Assembly (NCBI GenBank): GCA_900110015.1
Contig: FOCD01000003.1
Coordinates: 1 to 64,000, forward strand
DNA length: 64,000 nucleotides
From: Terribacillus saccharophilus
GTDB taxonomy: Bacteria; Bacillota; Bacilli; Bacillales; Amphibacillaceae
Direction: 5' to 3'
How positions within the stretch are numbered: the first letter of the stretch is position 1; each line of letters starts with the position of its first letter. Under the pieces are notes generated by a model. It was not told the DNA's origin and did no database searches. It saw only the letters and a program-made list of their open reading frames with translations. The position numbers were made by a program, and so were the translations under genes. Positions 17,735 to 26,621 of the stretch are shown piece after piece.

Positions 17735-19240
17735 TTAGTTATCGTTATTGCGCTTGCCACGGTAGCCGCCGCCACCGCCGCCATTACGTTTGCCTTGTCC
17801 TTGGTAGTTACGGCCACGCGAGTTGCTGTTACGGCCATAGCCGCCGCCACGTCGGTCACCATTACCTCCACGGGAACCGCCGCCACGATATTTCTTTTTG
17901 TCTTTGAAGTTGCCTTTTACGCTGATTGGAGCGATGGAAGTAATACGAACCGGTGTATTACGACGCTCTTTTGTCAGCATTTTCAAAGCAGCTGCAACAA
18001 CTGTTTCAGCACCGAACTGGTTGATAAGTTCGTTTGCTTTTTCGTTGTATGCTTTTAGATCTTTGTTTTCGATTGTGCGCATCATTTTATCGATAGCAAT
18101 CTGTTGCTGCCCTTGTGCTGCTTCGTCATTTGTCGGAGCATCTTTACGTGCAATTTTGCTCTTCGTAGTTTTTTCGATCAAGTGCAGGTGAGAAATCTCT
18201 CTTGGTGTGATAAAGGAAACTGCTTGTCCCGCTTTACCAGCACGTCCTGTACGACCGATACGGTGTACATAGCTTTCCGGATCCTGTGGGATATCGAAGT
18301 TATATACATGCGTTACGTTAGAAATATCAAGACCACGTGCAGCAACGTCAGTTGCTACCAAAATTTCTACACGGCCATTTTTAAATTTGTTCAACACGGA
18401 CATACGCTTGCCTTGTGTAAGATCGCCATGAATACCTTCTGCGCGGAAACCGCGAGCCTGCAAGCCTTCTGTCACTTCATCAACACGTTTTTTCGTTCTG
18501 CCGAATATAATTGCCAATGTTGGCTCATCGATATCAAGCAAGTTAGAAAGTGTATCGAATTTCTGTCTTTCTTGAACTTCGATGTAAGTCTGATCGATAT
18601 TCGTTACAGTCATTTCTTTTGCTTTTACTTTAACTTCTGTAGGGTCTTTCATCAATCTTGTACCGATATCACGGATTTCTTTCGGCATTGTCGCACTGAA
18701 TAGCAATGTCTGACGCTCTTCAGGGATAGATGAAAGAATTTCGCGGATATCGTCGATGAAGCCCATGTTAAGCATTTCGTCTGCTTCATCCAATACAGCA
18801 GTGTGAACATTGCTGATATTGATTGTTTTGCGGCGGATATGGTCAAGTAGTCGACCAGGAGTCGCTACGACGATATGCGGGCCTTCTTTTAATGAACGAA
18901 TCTGACGGTCCATATGCTGACCACCGTATACTGGAAGTGTACGGATTCCTTTGAATTGACCAAGACGGTGAAGCTCTTCTCCTACCTGGATAGCAAGCTC
19001 ACGAGTCGGTGCAATAACCAAACCTTGGATTTGGCGTTTAGAGCGATCGATTTTGCTGATCATAGGGATACCGAAGGCAGCAGTTTTACCAGTACCAGTC
19101 TGCGCTTGACCTAGTACGTCTTTGCCTTCTAGGGCGAATGGAATCGTTTCGGCTTGGATTGGTGTAGCCTCTTCAAATCCCATTTTATCTAATGCTTTCA
19201 AAATTGGTTCCGAAATACCTAATGAACTAAATGTTGTCAA
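17735..19240 (-). CDS. cshA: DEAD-box ATP-dependent RNA helicase CshA
   Basis: A 501-residue helicase with all DEAD-box motifs in order: Q motif near 1-28, AQTGTGKT (I), PTRELA (Ia), DEAD (II), SAT (III), and HRIGRTGR (VI), then a basic Gly/Arg-rich tail of about 65 residues ([12 protein letters not shown]) for RNA binding. CshA helps mRNA decay and ribosome assembly, especially in the cold. The start is TTG at 19240 with AAGGAG 10 nt upstream. The gene has a leader with a terminator-like hairpin, described separately. Confidence 0.96.
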   Translation of the reverse strand: MTTFSSLGISEPILKALDKMGFEEATPIQAETIPFALEGKDVLGQAQTGTGKTAAFGIPMISKIDRSKRQIQGLVIAPTRELAIQVGEELHRLGQFKGIRTLPVYGGQHMDRQIRSLKEGPHIVVATPGRLLDHIRRKTINISNVHTAVLDEADEMLNMGFIDDIREILSSIPEERQTLLFSATMPKEIRDIGTRLMKDPTEVKVKAKEMTVTNIDQTYIEVQERQKFDTLSNLLDIDEPTLAIIFGRTKKRVDEVTEGLQARGFRAEGIHGDLTQGKRMSVLNKFKNGRVEILVATDVAARGLDISNVTHVYNFDIPQDPESYVHRIGRTGRAGKAGQAVSFITPREISHLHLIEKTTKSKIARKDAPTNDEAAQGQQQIAIDKMMRTIENKDLKAYNEKANELINQFGAETVVAAALKMLTKERRNTPVRITSIAPISVKGNFKDKKKYRGGGSRGGNGDRRGGGYGRNSNSRGRNYQGQGKRNGGGGGGYRGKRNNDN

Positions 19241-19302
19241 TTTCTTATTACTCCTTTATATAAAAAAAGTCTCACTGATGAAGCACGGCAGTTATACACA
19301 AT

Positions 19303-19334
19303 AAAAAAGCCTTCCTCCACGCTTGGGAAGAGGC
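19303..19334 (-). terminator. Terminator-like hairpin in the cshA leader
   Basis: Minus-strand GCCT-CTTCC ... GGAGG-A-AGGC stem (one bulge) followed by six U residues, 63 nt before the cshA start. No gene ends just upstream of it on this strand, so it may be a leader attenuator for cshA. Confidence 0.6.
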
Positions 19335-19359
19335 CTTAAGCAAGCATTCATTGGATTTA

Positions 19360-19365
19360 ATTATA
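19360..19365 (-). promoter_or_regulatory. Probable -10 box of the cshA promoter
   Basis: Minus-strand TATAAT at 19360-19365; no convincing TTGACA at 16-18 nt upstream (AATTCG or similar). Transcription from here would give a leader of about 113 nt including the hairpin at 19303-19334. Confidence 0.45.
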
Positions 19366-19406
19366 GTAACACACTATTTGTCCGAATTCTACCTATATCT
19401 ATGATT

Positions 19407-19424
19407 ACACGTACATATACGTGT
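19407..19424. repeat. Perfect inverted repeat in the cshA-esterase interval
   Basis: ACACGTA-cata-TACGTGT, a 7-bp perfect palindrome with a 4-nt spacer, about 45 bp upstream of the putative cshA -10. It may be an operator. The rest of the 19425-19567 stretch is AT-rich and shows no gene. Confidence 0.6.
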
Positions 19425-19567
19425 ATTATTTATCATTAAAGCCCTTCCAAATATCTAACAGTATCTTGGAAAGCGTTATATTGTTTTCAAGCAGCAATCA
19501 TACCGGCTTTCACAGCTTTGCTTCTATTTTCTCCTTCAGAGTAGATCTTAAACCCTTTCCGGAAAAA

Positions 19568-20260
19568 TTAAGCCTCCAGCAGGAATTCTTCAACCTGCGT
19601 ACAAATTTGGTCTATATCCGGACCAAGGCATAAAAGATGCCTCGATTCATCAAATAGAACCATCTTTTGCTTTTGAGAGCCAAGATGTTTATGCAAATAG
19701 TTGACCGTACGGTGCGGCACCATGCTGTCTTGGATTCCTTGTACGATGAATACCGGACAAGAGACAGCAGGCAATGCTTTTTTCGTATAGTCTATACATT
19801 TTTTGAATTCCCAAAAAGCACGGAACGGAATTCTTCCTTTTTTATCTTCCCGCAGTTTGGTCAAATCATCCAGAATATCGCCGCTCAGCTGCTTTTTCAT
19901 GTTTTGCCAAGCCTCGATCGTCAGCAGCTTCCAGTTCAGATATTTACCCGATGCTGATAGCAGCACGAGCTTGTCAGCACCGTATTTCGCTGCTAAATGA
20001 GAAGCTATCATTCCGCCCATTGAAAAGCCTATTACATAAACTTGGGAGCATTCTTGCGCAAGTCGTTCATATGCTTCTTCACAGGCCTTAATCCACTCCC
20101 TGTGCCCGACTCCGCGCAGAGACAGCTCATCAGCCTTTCCATGACCAGGCAAAGCGACCATTTCTACTTTCCATTCCGTATGATTCATTAAATGCTCAGT
20201 TAAGGGCTCCACCTCGTAAGTGCCACCGGTGAAGCCATGGATACACAATATTCCAGTCAT
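19568..20260 (-). CDS. Alpha/beta hydrolase, carboxylesterase (Est30/YvaK type)
   Basis: A 230-residue alpha/beta hydrolase. IHGFTGGTYEVEPL is the oxyanion-hole region, VIGFSMGGM contains the nucleophilic serine near residue 94, and the aspartate in QGIQDSMVP and histidine in ESRHLLC complete the triad. The size and HGFTG motif fit the Geobacillus Est30 / YvaK carboxylesterases that hydrolyse short-chain esters; the natural substrate is unknown. It lies 26 nt after the YppG-like gene. Confidence 0.88.
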   Translation of the reverse strand: MTGILCIHGFTGGTYEVEPLTEHLMNHTEWKVEMVALPGHGKADELSLRGVGHREWIKACEEAYERLAQECSQVYVIGFSMGGMIASHLAAKYGADKLVLLSASGKYLNWKLLTIEAWQNMKKQLSGDILDDLTKLREDKKGRIPFRAFWEFKKCIDYTKKALPAVSCPVFIVQGIQDSMVPHRTVNYLHKHLGSQKQKMVLFDESRHLLCLGPDIDQICTQVEEFLLEA

Positions 20261-20286
20261 TCGATCATCTTCGCTTTCCTTAGTGT

Positions 20287-20814
20287 TTATCTCAGTATCT
20301 TCAAAAAAGAACCGAGTGATTTTACGATTGGAGAAACCTGCTGGACCGTCGATGCCATCTGCCCGACGGTCGACATCATCTTATTAATATCCATTTGACC
20401 ATTCTTATCCTGAAAATAAGTTGCAAGTCCTTTTGTCAGCTGAGCTTGCTGTTTTGGCTGCTGAATATTCGTCGGCTGTGCATACGCATGCCAATAAGGT
20501 GCAAGAGGCGGTTTTTTGAAATACTCATACGGCGTGACCTGCTGCGGCGGCTGCGCTTGCTGAGCTTGCTGCCACCCTCCCCACTGACTGAAGTACTCAG
20601 GAGGATATGGATTATAGGTATAAGGCTCAGTCTGTCTGTTAGTATCACCAACATTTTCATTTGCTTGCATCCATGTATGATCATATATTCTATCATTATA
20701 TTGCTCTGAAGGCTCAGTTTGAAAAACAGGTTCGTAATAATAACGCTGCCTGCCATCGCTCATCTGTTGTTGCTGCACATGGGAGCGTGGCTCTGTCGTA
20801 TTATAATAATACAT
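20287..20814 (-). CDS. YppG-like spore coat-associated protein
   Basis: A 175-residue protein rich in Tyr, Gln and Pro in its first 125 residues (MYYYN, PPQQ, PPLAPYWHAY), with a conserved C-terminus GLATYFQDKNGQMDINKM followed by SLGSFLK. This tail is the YppG domain. Composition and family suggest a spore coat or forespore surface component, which I infer rather than see. ATG at 20814 is preferred over GTG at 20820 because AAAGGTG sits 7 nt upstream. Confidence 0.75.
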   Translation of the reverse strand: MYYYNTTEPRSHVQQQQMSDGRQRYYYEPVFQTEPSEQYNDRIYDHTWMQANENVGDTNRQTEPYTYNPYPPEYFSQWGGWQQAQQAQPPQQVTPYEYFKKPPLAPYWHAYAQPTNIQQPKQQAQLTKGLATYFQDKNGQMDINKMMSTVGQMASTVQQVSPIVKSLGSFLKILR

Positions 20815-20891
20815 CTCCACACACCTTTCCTATTTCTACTTTATCGTATGTTAGGCGAAGGAAGGGCGTTATACTTAACCATAAAAAGAAA

Positions 20892-20918
20892 GCAAAAACC
20901 ACCGCAGATGATTTTTGC
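20892..20918 (-). terminator. Terminator after the glutaredoxin-like gene
   Basis: Minus-strand stem GCAAAAA-N13-TTTTTGC, followed by TTTCTTTTTA; it begins at the stop codon. Confidence 0.75.
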
Positions 20919-21194
20919 TCAATAGCTGAACTGTGTCCTTGAAGAATGCATTCTGTTAATCAACCCGAGCATCTGCTGCAGCTTGTTTTTTTGAAATCCG
21001 TGCACCTTTTCGCCATTGACAAGGACAAGCGGAGTGCTGTATACGGAATGTGCTTGCATTTCCTTCAGTACAGCTGGTGAATTTGTGATATTTTTGACAC
21101 TGTAAGAAATATTCCACTTATCGAGCTGATCCATCACTTGCTCGGATTGTTTGCAATTATCACTAATGAATACTTCCACATTACGATGTCTCAT
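20919..21194 (-). CDS. Glutaredoxin-like thioredoxin-fold protein
   Basis: A 91-residue protein of glutaredoxin size and fold: beta strand VEVFISDNCKQSEQ, then VYSTPLVLVNGEKVHGF with the cis-proline TP loop. The active site is CKQS, keeping only the N-terminal cysteine, so a monothiol mechanism or a non-redox role is likely. ATG at 21194 is favoured by AAGGAG at suitable distance. The partner is unknown. Confidence 0.78.
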   Translation of the reverse strand: MRHRNVEVFISDNCKQSEQVMDQLDKWNISYSVKNITNSPAVLKEMQAHSVYSTPLVLVNGEKVHGFQKNKLQQMLGLINRMHSSRTQFSY

Positions 21195-21323
21195 CTGCAT
21201 TCTCCTTTTGCCTCTTAATCAATGTTGTTATACCAAAATTTACCCTTACTCCTAGTACTTAAAACCTATTTTCAATATATTTTACGCTCCTTTTTATGGA
21301 ACCCTTTACATTACTAAAATGCA

Positions 21324-21348
21324 GTTTGAACTCTGTCGTACGTGGTAT
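21324..21348 (+). promoter_or_regulatory. Candidate sigma-B promoter before SDR gene
   Basis: GTTTGA (21324-21329), 13-nt spacer, TGGTAT (21343-21348), a good match to GTTTAA-N13/14-GGGTAT. The downstream gene belongs to a family (YdaD/YhdF) in the B. subtilis general stress regulon. Confidence 0.7.
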
Positions 21349-21387
21349 CAATAGCATATACACAAAACGAAAAGGAGCTGTCTTAAC

Positions 21388-22275
21388 ATGCCAAAAGATC
21401 CAAAAACACAATACTATCATGATACGTATCCGAAACAATATCAGGATCCTCCAGGTTTGCAGAAGGAAATGAACCCAAAGCCTGATTGCGGAGAAGAAAG
21501 TTATAAAGGATCTGGAAAACTGACAGGACGAAAGGCACTTGTTACAGGCGGAGACTCCGGTATCGGCCGTGCAGCTGCTATTGCTTATGCAAGAGAAGGT
21601 GCCGATGTAGCTATCAACTACCTTCCAGACGAGCAGCCTGACGCAGAAGAAGTGAAGGAGCTAATTGAGGCAGAAGGAAGAAAGGCCGTACTTATACCTG
21701 GTGACCTTCGAAACGAAAGATTTAACTATAAGCTTGTAGAGGAAGCAGTTGAGCAATTAGGCGGTCTTGATATCCTTGCACTTGTCGCTGGTAAGCAGCA
21801 AGCTGTTGAGGACATTGCAGACTTGACTACTGAGCAACTGAAAGCGACATTCGAAACGAATGTATATCCACTTTATTGGCTGACAAAAGCTGCCCTGCCA
21901 CATCTGCCAGCAGGGTCCTCTATCATTACTACAACATCTGTAGAAGGATTTAACCCTTCTCCGATGCTATTGGATTATGCAGCTACGAAAAGCACAATTA
22001 TCGGGTTCACAAAAGGTCTTGCAAAACAGATTGCCGATAAAGGCATCCGTGTGAACTCTGTTGCTCCAGGTCCAATTTGGACACCATTGCAAATTTCCGG
22101 CGGGCAGCTGCAGGAAAACATTCCTGAATTTGGCTCTAACACACCGCCAACACCTGCGGGACGTGCAGGACAGCCTGTTGAGCTCTCCAGTGTTTATGTG
22201 TTCCTTGCATCTGAAGAATCTAGCTATGTAAGTGCGCAAGTATACAGCATCACTGGCGGAATCCCGACAGCATAA
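21388..22275 (+). CDS. SDR family oxidoreductase, general stress protein YdaD/YhdF type
   Basis: A 295-residue short-chain dehydrogenase. It has a 45-residue polar N-terminal extension ([17 protein letters not shown]) typical of YdaD/YhdF, the cofactor motif [10 protein letters not shown], and the catalytic pair in YAATKS near residue 198. Substrate unknown. AAAGGAG lies before ATG 21388. The sigma-B type promoter upstream and the sigma-B operon elsewhere in this window support a stress role. Confidence 0.9.
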   Translation: MPKDPKTQYYHDTYPKQYQDPPGLQKEMNPKPDCGEESYKGSGKLTGRKALVTGGDSGIGRAAAIAYAREGADVAINYLPDEQPDAEEVKELIEAEGRKAVLIPGDLRNERFNYKLVEEAVEQLGGLDILALVAGKQQAVEDIADLTTEQLKATFETNVYPLYWLTKAALPHLPAGSSIITTTSVEGFNPSPMLLDYAATKSTIIGFTKGLAKQIADKGIRVNSVAPGPIWTPLQISGGQLQENIPEFGSNTPPTPAGRAGQPVELSSVYVFLASEESSYVSAQVYSITGGIPTA

Positions 22276-22280
22276 AGAAA

Positions 22281-22304
22281 AGCTGCGAGCATACGCTCGC
22301 AGCT
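22281..22304. terminator. Bidirectional terminator between SDR and ABC-F genes
   Basis: Perfect 10-bp stem AGCTGCGAGC with GCTCGCAGCT, flanked by U/A runs on both sides; the two genes converge. Confidence 0.92.
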
Positions 22305-22306
22305 TT

Positions 22307-23929
22307 TTATTGTTTAATTACTTTCCAGTGACCCTTTGTTTCTTCATAATTACCTGGATAACGATGCAGCATCCCGTTCTCCAAGTAAGCTGTCTGATCA
22401 AAACAGGAATTTAAGAGATGTCGATCATGGCTTATACCTAGCACTGTTCCATCAAAACGCCCAAGAGCTTCCTCCAGTACTTCCCTTGATTCTAAGTCAA
22501 GATGATTCGTCGGTTCATCCAAGATAAGCAAATTGATACCTTGATGCATGAATATGGCTAGTTTCAACCTCATTCTTTCTCCCCCGCTTAGGCGACCTAT
22601 TGGCTGAAAGACTGCGTAGCCATAGAACATGAATGCTGCCAGCAAATGCCTTGCTTCCGCTTCTGTCACAGAAATCACTGTTCGGAAATAATCAATCATT
22701 CGCATAGCAGGATCAGCATCCTCCAATGGATGCTGCGGCAGGTAGCCCACCTGCACTGCACTCCCGACTTTTACTATTCCGCTGTCGGCAGTTAAACTGC
22801 CAAGGACTATCTTGATCAGTGTCGACTTGCCGCTACCATTATCACCTACAATTGCTACTCTTTCCTTATATCGCACATGAAGCATAATATCCCGCAGCAC
22901 TTCTCTTTCACCAAAGCATTTGCTGATTGATTCTAGACGGATGACATCCTCTCCGCTGCGTTCATCTGCAGAAAGATTGAGCTTCATTTTAGCCGGATCA
23001 ATATTCGGTCTGGAAAGCTTCTCCATTCGCTCCAATGCCCGTTCCATATTACGCGCACGCTTATGCAATCCTTCATTCGGCGGGTTCGCCTGATTTGCCC
23101 ATAGTTTCAGACGCTTGATTGTTTCCTTCATTTTCTTGATCTTTTTCTGCTGTTCCTTGTATGCTTCGAATTCCTGTAGAAGCTTTGCTTCCTTTTGTTT
23201 CAGATAAGAGGTGAAATTACCGGTATAAACCGTCACCTCACCATCCTCCAAATCAGCAATGCGCCCTACAGTTGCATCCAGAAAATACTGATCATGCGAA
23301 ATGATGCATACAGCTCCCACATAATTCGCCAAAAAGTTCTCCAGCCATTCAATCGCTGATAGATCTAGATGGTTTGTCGGCTCATCCAACAGCAGCAAAT
23401 CTGGCTGCTGAAGAAGAACATATGCCAAGCCAACCTTTGTTTTCTCTCCTCCGCTCAATCTGGAGAAGGGTTCCTCCAGTAACTGTGCAATATGCAAACC
23501 ATTTGACGTCCGTGCAATTTGTGCATCCATTTCATAACCGCCTGCTTCTGCAAATGATGTTTGCACCTCTCCATAAGCAGCCAATGCTTTTTCCATTTTT
23601 TCCGGATCCAGCATTTGCTCCTCTAGTTTTCGCATTCTTTCCTGCAAGACAGCAAGCTCATCAAACGCCCCCATCAAGTACTGCTTTACAGTGCCCTTAT
23701 GTCCAACAGGAATTTGCTCCAAATAACCTATTTTTGCTTGCTTGCGTATAAATACTTGCCCATCGTCACAAATCTCCGTTCCGGTGATCAATTTAAAGAT
23801 TGTTGATTTACCACTGCCATTTCGACCGACTAGACCTAGCTTTTCTCCTGGTTTTAGTTCCAAGTTCAGCTTTTCAAACAATATATTGCCGCCCATGATT
23901 TTCTTGACGTCCTTCAATGTTATTAACAT
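22307..23929 (-). CDS. ABC-F family ATPase (possible ribosome protection protein)
   Basis: A 540-residue protein with two ABC domains and no membrane segment. First domain: Walker A GRNGSGKST, signature RLSGGEKTK, Walker B LLLLDEPTNHLD. Second: GDNGSGKST, RLSGGERMR, LLILDEPTNHLD. Between them is a charged helical linker (about 240-315, many Lys/Glu) typical of ABC-F proteins that reach into the ribosomal peptidyl-transferase region. The leader has a short ORF and two terminators, the layout of antibiotic-induced ABC-F genes, so a resistance role is plausible though unproven. ATG 23929 has AAGGAG 8 nt upstream; the upstream open frame to 24016 runs through the terminators and is not coding. 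Confidence 0.9.
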   Translation of the reverse strand: MLITLKDVKKIMGGNILFEKLNLELKPGEKLGLVGRNGSGKSTIFKLITGTEICDDGQVFIRKQAKIGYLEQIPVGHKGTVKQYLMGAFDELAVLQERMRKLEEQMLDPEKMEKALAAYGEVQTSFAEAGGYEMDAQIARTSNGLHIAQLLEEPFSRLSGGEKTKVGLAYVLLQQPDLLLLDEPTNHLDLSAIEWLENFLANYVGAVCIISHDQYFLDATVGRIADLEDGEVTVYTGNFTSYLKQKEAKLLQEFEAYKEQQKKIKKMKETIKRLKLWANQANPPNEGLHKRARNMERALERMEKLSRPNIDPAKMKLNLSADERSGEDVIRLESISKCFGEREVLRDIMLHVRYKERVAIVGDNGSGKSTLIKIVLGSLTADSGIVKVGSAVQVGYLPQHPLEDADPAMRMIDYFRTVISVTEAEARHLLAAFMFYGYAVFQPIGRLSGGERMRLKLAIFMHQGINLLILDEPTNHLDLESREVLEEALGRFDGTVLGISHDRHLLNSCFDQTAYLENGMLHRYPGNYEETKGHWKVIKQ

Positions 23930-23950
23930 GTAATCCGCTCCTTTTTCTAT

Positions 23951-23981
23951 AAAAAAAGCCAGACAGCAAGACTGTCTGACT
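23951..23981 (-). terminator. Leader terminator 2 before the ABC-F gene
   Basis: Minus-strand stem GTCAGACAG-tcttg-CTGTCTGGC followed by U7, ending 22 nt before the ABC-F start codon. No gene ends here, so it acts on the leader transcript. Confidence 0.85.
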
Positions 23982-24004
23982 CTGACAAATTCGAAAATAG
24001 GGTA

Positions 24005-24031
24005 CAAAAAAACCACACGCAGGGTGTGGTT
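24005..24031 (-). terminator. Leader terminator 1 before the ABC-F gene
   Basis: Minus-strand perfect 8-bp stem AACCACAC-cctgc-GTGTGGTT followed by U7. It lies between the leader ORF and terminator 2. Confidence 0.85.
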
Positions 24032-24096
24032 CTCTTAAAACGCCTATACTAATTAATCGTATCGTAGAGAAATAGATCCTGCACATTATCCATTAT

Positions 24097-24204
24097 TCAG
24101 TTGGTAAAAAAGGGCATACGTATCCCGTTACCAACAAAACCATGAATAATCGCGCGGCGATGCAATAGATTCTGATCGGCTTCACGCGAAAGTGTGTGCA
24201 ACAT
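24097..24204 (-). CDS. Leader peptide ORF of the ABC-F gene (35 aa)
   Basis: A 35-codon ORF with AGGAGG 8 nt upstream of its ATG (24202-24204). The peptide begins MLHTLSREADQNLLHRRAII, with an Arg-Arg pair at residues 16-17, and ends with TGA at 24097-24099, 66 nt before the first leader terminator. The strong ribosome-binding site, position and the absence of any other gene support a regulatory leader peptide: ribosome stalling by a drug or by amino acid shortage would change folding of the downstream terminators. The peptide family is not one I can name. Confidence 0.7.
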   Translation of the reverse strand: MLHTLSREADQNLLHRRAIIHGFVGNGIRMPFFTN

Positions 24205-24267
24205 CTGATTCCCCTCCTTCTCCTTGTAAGTATTTCCAGTATAGAGGCTGCGGATCAAATTGTCAAA

Positions 24268-25161
24268 CTATTCTCCGATTATCATTTCAAGGTGTCCAGG
24301 CAGGATTTTCACTTCACCAGAAGTCTCTTGATAAACCTCTCCATCCATATCAATCGGTTTGCCAGCAGGTGATAAAAAGCGAATTTTCTCTGCTTCCTGA
24401 ATACCTACCTCTGTCAGATCTGACAGAACCGTTTTATCTTGTTTCATCTGGAGGAGCTCTTTAAAACTGGTTAGATTGGAATTCTTCACAAACATAACAT
24501 GCAGCTTACCATCATCCGGCCTAATATTTGATCCTGCGAACTCTCGTGTACCGATAAACCGGCCGTTCATCACCAAAATCATAACTGCTTCTCCGGCTAT
24601 TTTCTCTCCGTCAATTTCGATTTCGTATGAAAATGGTTCCGCCTGATTAACCGTTCTTAAGGTGCTGATAAAATACGATAGCACACCTAAGCGAGATTTC
24701 TGATTTTCATCGATATTATTCGATGCATCCGCAATCAGCCCCATTCCCCAGAAATTTAAGAAGTACGAATCTTCATACTGGCCAATGTCTATCGAAGCGG
24801 TCTTCCCGTCAGCGATTGCTGCAGCTGCTTTCCCTAAATTCTGCGGCAGACCTAACATTCGGCTGAAGTCGTTGCAAGTACCTCCGGGAATGATTGCAAC
24901 TTTTGGACGCTTCGGCAAGGGTGCAATCGCATTGATAACTTGATGGATGGTACCGTCACCACCGTGTATGATCAATAAATCAATACGCTCTGCAACCTCT
25001 CGGCTATAACTCACTAACTCCTCCAAATCTTTTGTTTGCTTGACCTCGAGCTGTTTAATCGATGCCGCAAGTTTTGGCAGAGTCTGACCTAATTCCCGCT
25101 CAAGCTGATCGTTATCCATATTCCCATTCACTACATATACAGCACGTTCGAATGTTTGCAT
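24268..25161 (-). CDS. YegS/DgkB-family lipid kinase
   Basis: A 297-residue diacylglycerol-kinase catalytic-domain protein. IIHGGDGTIHQVINAI is the glycine-rich nucleotide loop, and IPGGTCNDFSRMLG the second conserved motif; the C-terminal beta-sandwich contains IDMDGE near residue 275. It likely phosphorylates a lipid such as diacylglycerol or a related alcohol, but the substrate is not predictable. ATG 25161 has AGGAG 9 nt upstream; the frame continues to 25197 with no better start. Confidence 0.9.
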   Translation of the reverse strand: MQTFERAVYVVNGNMDNDQLERELGQTLPKLAASIKQLEVKQTKDLEELVSYSREVAERIDLLIIHGGDGTIHQVINAIAPLPKRPKVAIIPGGTCNDFSRMLGLPQNLGKAAAAIADGKTASIDIGQYEDSYFLNFWGMGLIADASNNIDENQKSRLGVLSYFISTLRTVNQAEPFSYEIEIDGEKIAGEAVMILVMNGRFIGTREFAGSNIRPDDGKLHVMFVKNSNLTSFKELLQMKQDKTVLSDLTEVGIQEAEKIRFLSPAGKPIDMDGEVYQETSGEVKILPGHLEMIIGE

Positions 25162-25227
25162 CGTTCTCCACTCCTTTCCTATTATCGTTCCCTGCACCTT
25201 GGATAGGCTAAACTTTTACAAATAAAA

Positions 25228-25250
25228 AAAGCCGGTTGGAAACCGGCTTT
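25228..25250 (-). terminator. Terminator after mntH
   Basis: Minus-strand stem AAAGCCGGTT-tcc-AACCGGCTTT with U7; it begins in the mntH stop codon. Confidence 0.9.
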
Positions 25251-26589
25251 ATAAAGCATGTCCTGTCACGATCATATATCCGAGCATGAATGCATTCAGT
25301 GATACAATCAATCCTGTCGCTGTCCACGCAAGCACTTTAATATGAGGCTTATTCACAAATGAGCCCATCTTTTTCTTACTGCTTGTAAAGAGTACTAACG
25401 GAATAACGGCAAAGGACAACTGCAGGCTAAGAATTACCTGACTCCAAACGAGTAAATCACCCGTGCTTGAAGGCCCGTAAATCCCGACAACAATAAGTGC
25501 CGGAATGATGGCGATGATTCTCGTAACTAACCGTCTGACCCAAGGTTTTATACGAAATTGAATGAATCCTTCCATTACGATCTGTCCAGTCAATGTTCCT
25601 GTAATAGTCGAAGACTGACCAGACAAAAGCAACGCAAAACCGAACAGGAAGCTAGCGGCTCCAGCACCAATAGCAGGACTTAACAGCTTGTATGCATCCT
25701 CAATTCCTTCTACATGCTGTCCGATCGTATGGAAAGCAGCTGCACCAAGGATTAAAATCGCTGAATTGACGAAGAAAGCAACACCGAGCGAGAAGGTCGA
25801 GTCTATATATGCGAATTTTACTGCTTCCTTCTTACCCTTTTCTGTATCTTGATAATTCCTTGTTTGCACAATCGAGGAGTGCAGATACAAGTTGTGCGGC
25901 ATAACGGTTGCACCGAGAATACCAAGCGCCAGGAACAAGACCGATGGGTTAGTCACAATTTCTGGTGAAGGGATATAACCTTTTACCGCTTCCGAAAGTG
26001 CAGGATGTGAGAAAATCATCTCGAAAAGAAAGCAGCCTGCGATGGTGACCATCAGTACGGTGATGATTGCTTCCATCCAGCGAAATCCTTTTTTCTGCAA
26101 TAAAAGAAGCAGAAGGACGTCCAACGCTGTAATGATAATACCTACCATAATCGGTATATGAAATAGTAAATTAAGCGCTATGGCAGAACCTAATACCTCG
26201 GCCAAATCCGTTGCTATAATGGCAAGCTCTGTCAGCAGCCATAGTACCACGACCACTTTTGGATGAAAGGCATCCCTTGTCGCCTGCGCTAAATCACGGC
26301 CAGTTGCGATTCCGAGCTTGGCAGAAAGCCCCTGCATAAGCATGGCTATTAAGTTAGAAAGCAGGACGACGGAAAGCAGCATATAGCCAAAGGAAGAACC
26401 TGCTGAAATGGAAGTCTCCCAGTTACCCGGATCAATGAAGCCGACCGCCACAAGGACACCTGGTCCCATAAAAGCGAATAGCTTCTTGAAGAAATTTCCG
26501 TTCTCAGGAATTGCCACACTATGGTTCGACTCTTCCAGACTTGCATCACCAGCTCTGCTAAGCCAGCCCTTATCTCGTTCTTTTCCCAT
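25249..26589 (-). CDS. mntH: Nramp family Mn(II)/H+ transporter MntH
   Basis: A 446-residue, 11-TM Nramp transporter. The metal-binding residues lie in GFIDPGNWETSISAGS (TM1) and GATVMPHNLYLHSS (TM6), the DPGN and MPHN signatures. It imports manganese, and to a lesser degree iron, with protons. Length and N-terminus match B. subtilis MntH. Its promoter is covered by an MntR-like inverted repeat, consistent with repression when manganese is sufficient. Confidence 0.96.
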   Translation of the reverse strand: MGKERDKGWLSRAGDASLEESNHSVAIPENGNFFKKLFAFMGPGVLVAVGFIDPGNWETSISAGSSFGYMLLSVVLLSNLIAMLMQGLSAKLGIATGRDLAQATRDAFHPKVVVVLWLLTELAIIATDLAEVLGSAIALNLLFHIPIMVGIIITALDVLLLLLLQKKGFRWMEAIITVLMVTIAGCFLFEMIFSHPALSEAVKGYIPSPEIVTNPSVLFLALGILGATVMPHNLYLHSSIVQTRNYQDTEKGKKEAVKFAYIDSTFSLGVAFFVNSAILILGAAAFHTIGQHVEGIEDAYKLLSPAIGAGAASFLFGFALLLSGQSSTITGTLTGQIVMEGFIQFRIKPWVRRLVTRIIAIIPALIVVGIYGPSSTGDLLVWSQVILSLQLSFAVIPLVLFTSSKKKMGSFVNKPHIKVLAWTATGLIVSLNAFMLGYMIVTGHAL

Positions 26590-26621
26590 AAGAATCGCTT
26601 CTTTCTAGTTATTATTAGCGC

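Noticed and set aside
18104-18703. Long plus-strand open frame (199 codons) antisense to cshA
   Set aside because: No ribosome-binding site, Phe/Cys-rich translation typical of a shadow frame opposite a conserved helicase.
19440-19475. AAGCGTTA-containing stretch resembling a CcpA cre site
   Set aside because: More than three positions differ from the consensus and symmetry is poor.
23930-24016. In-frame N-terminal extension of the ABC-F protein to 24016
   Set aside because: It would be coded by a terminator hairpin and its U-tract; the start at 23929 has a strong SD.
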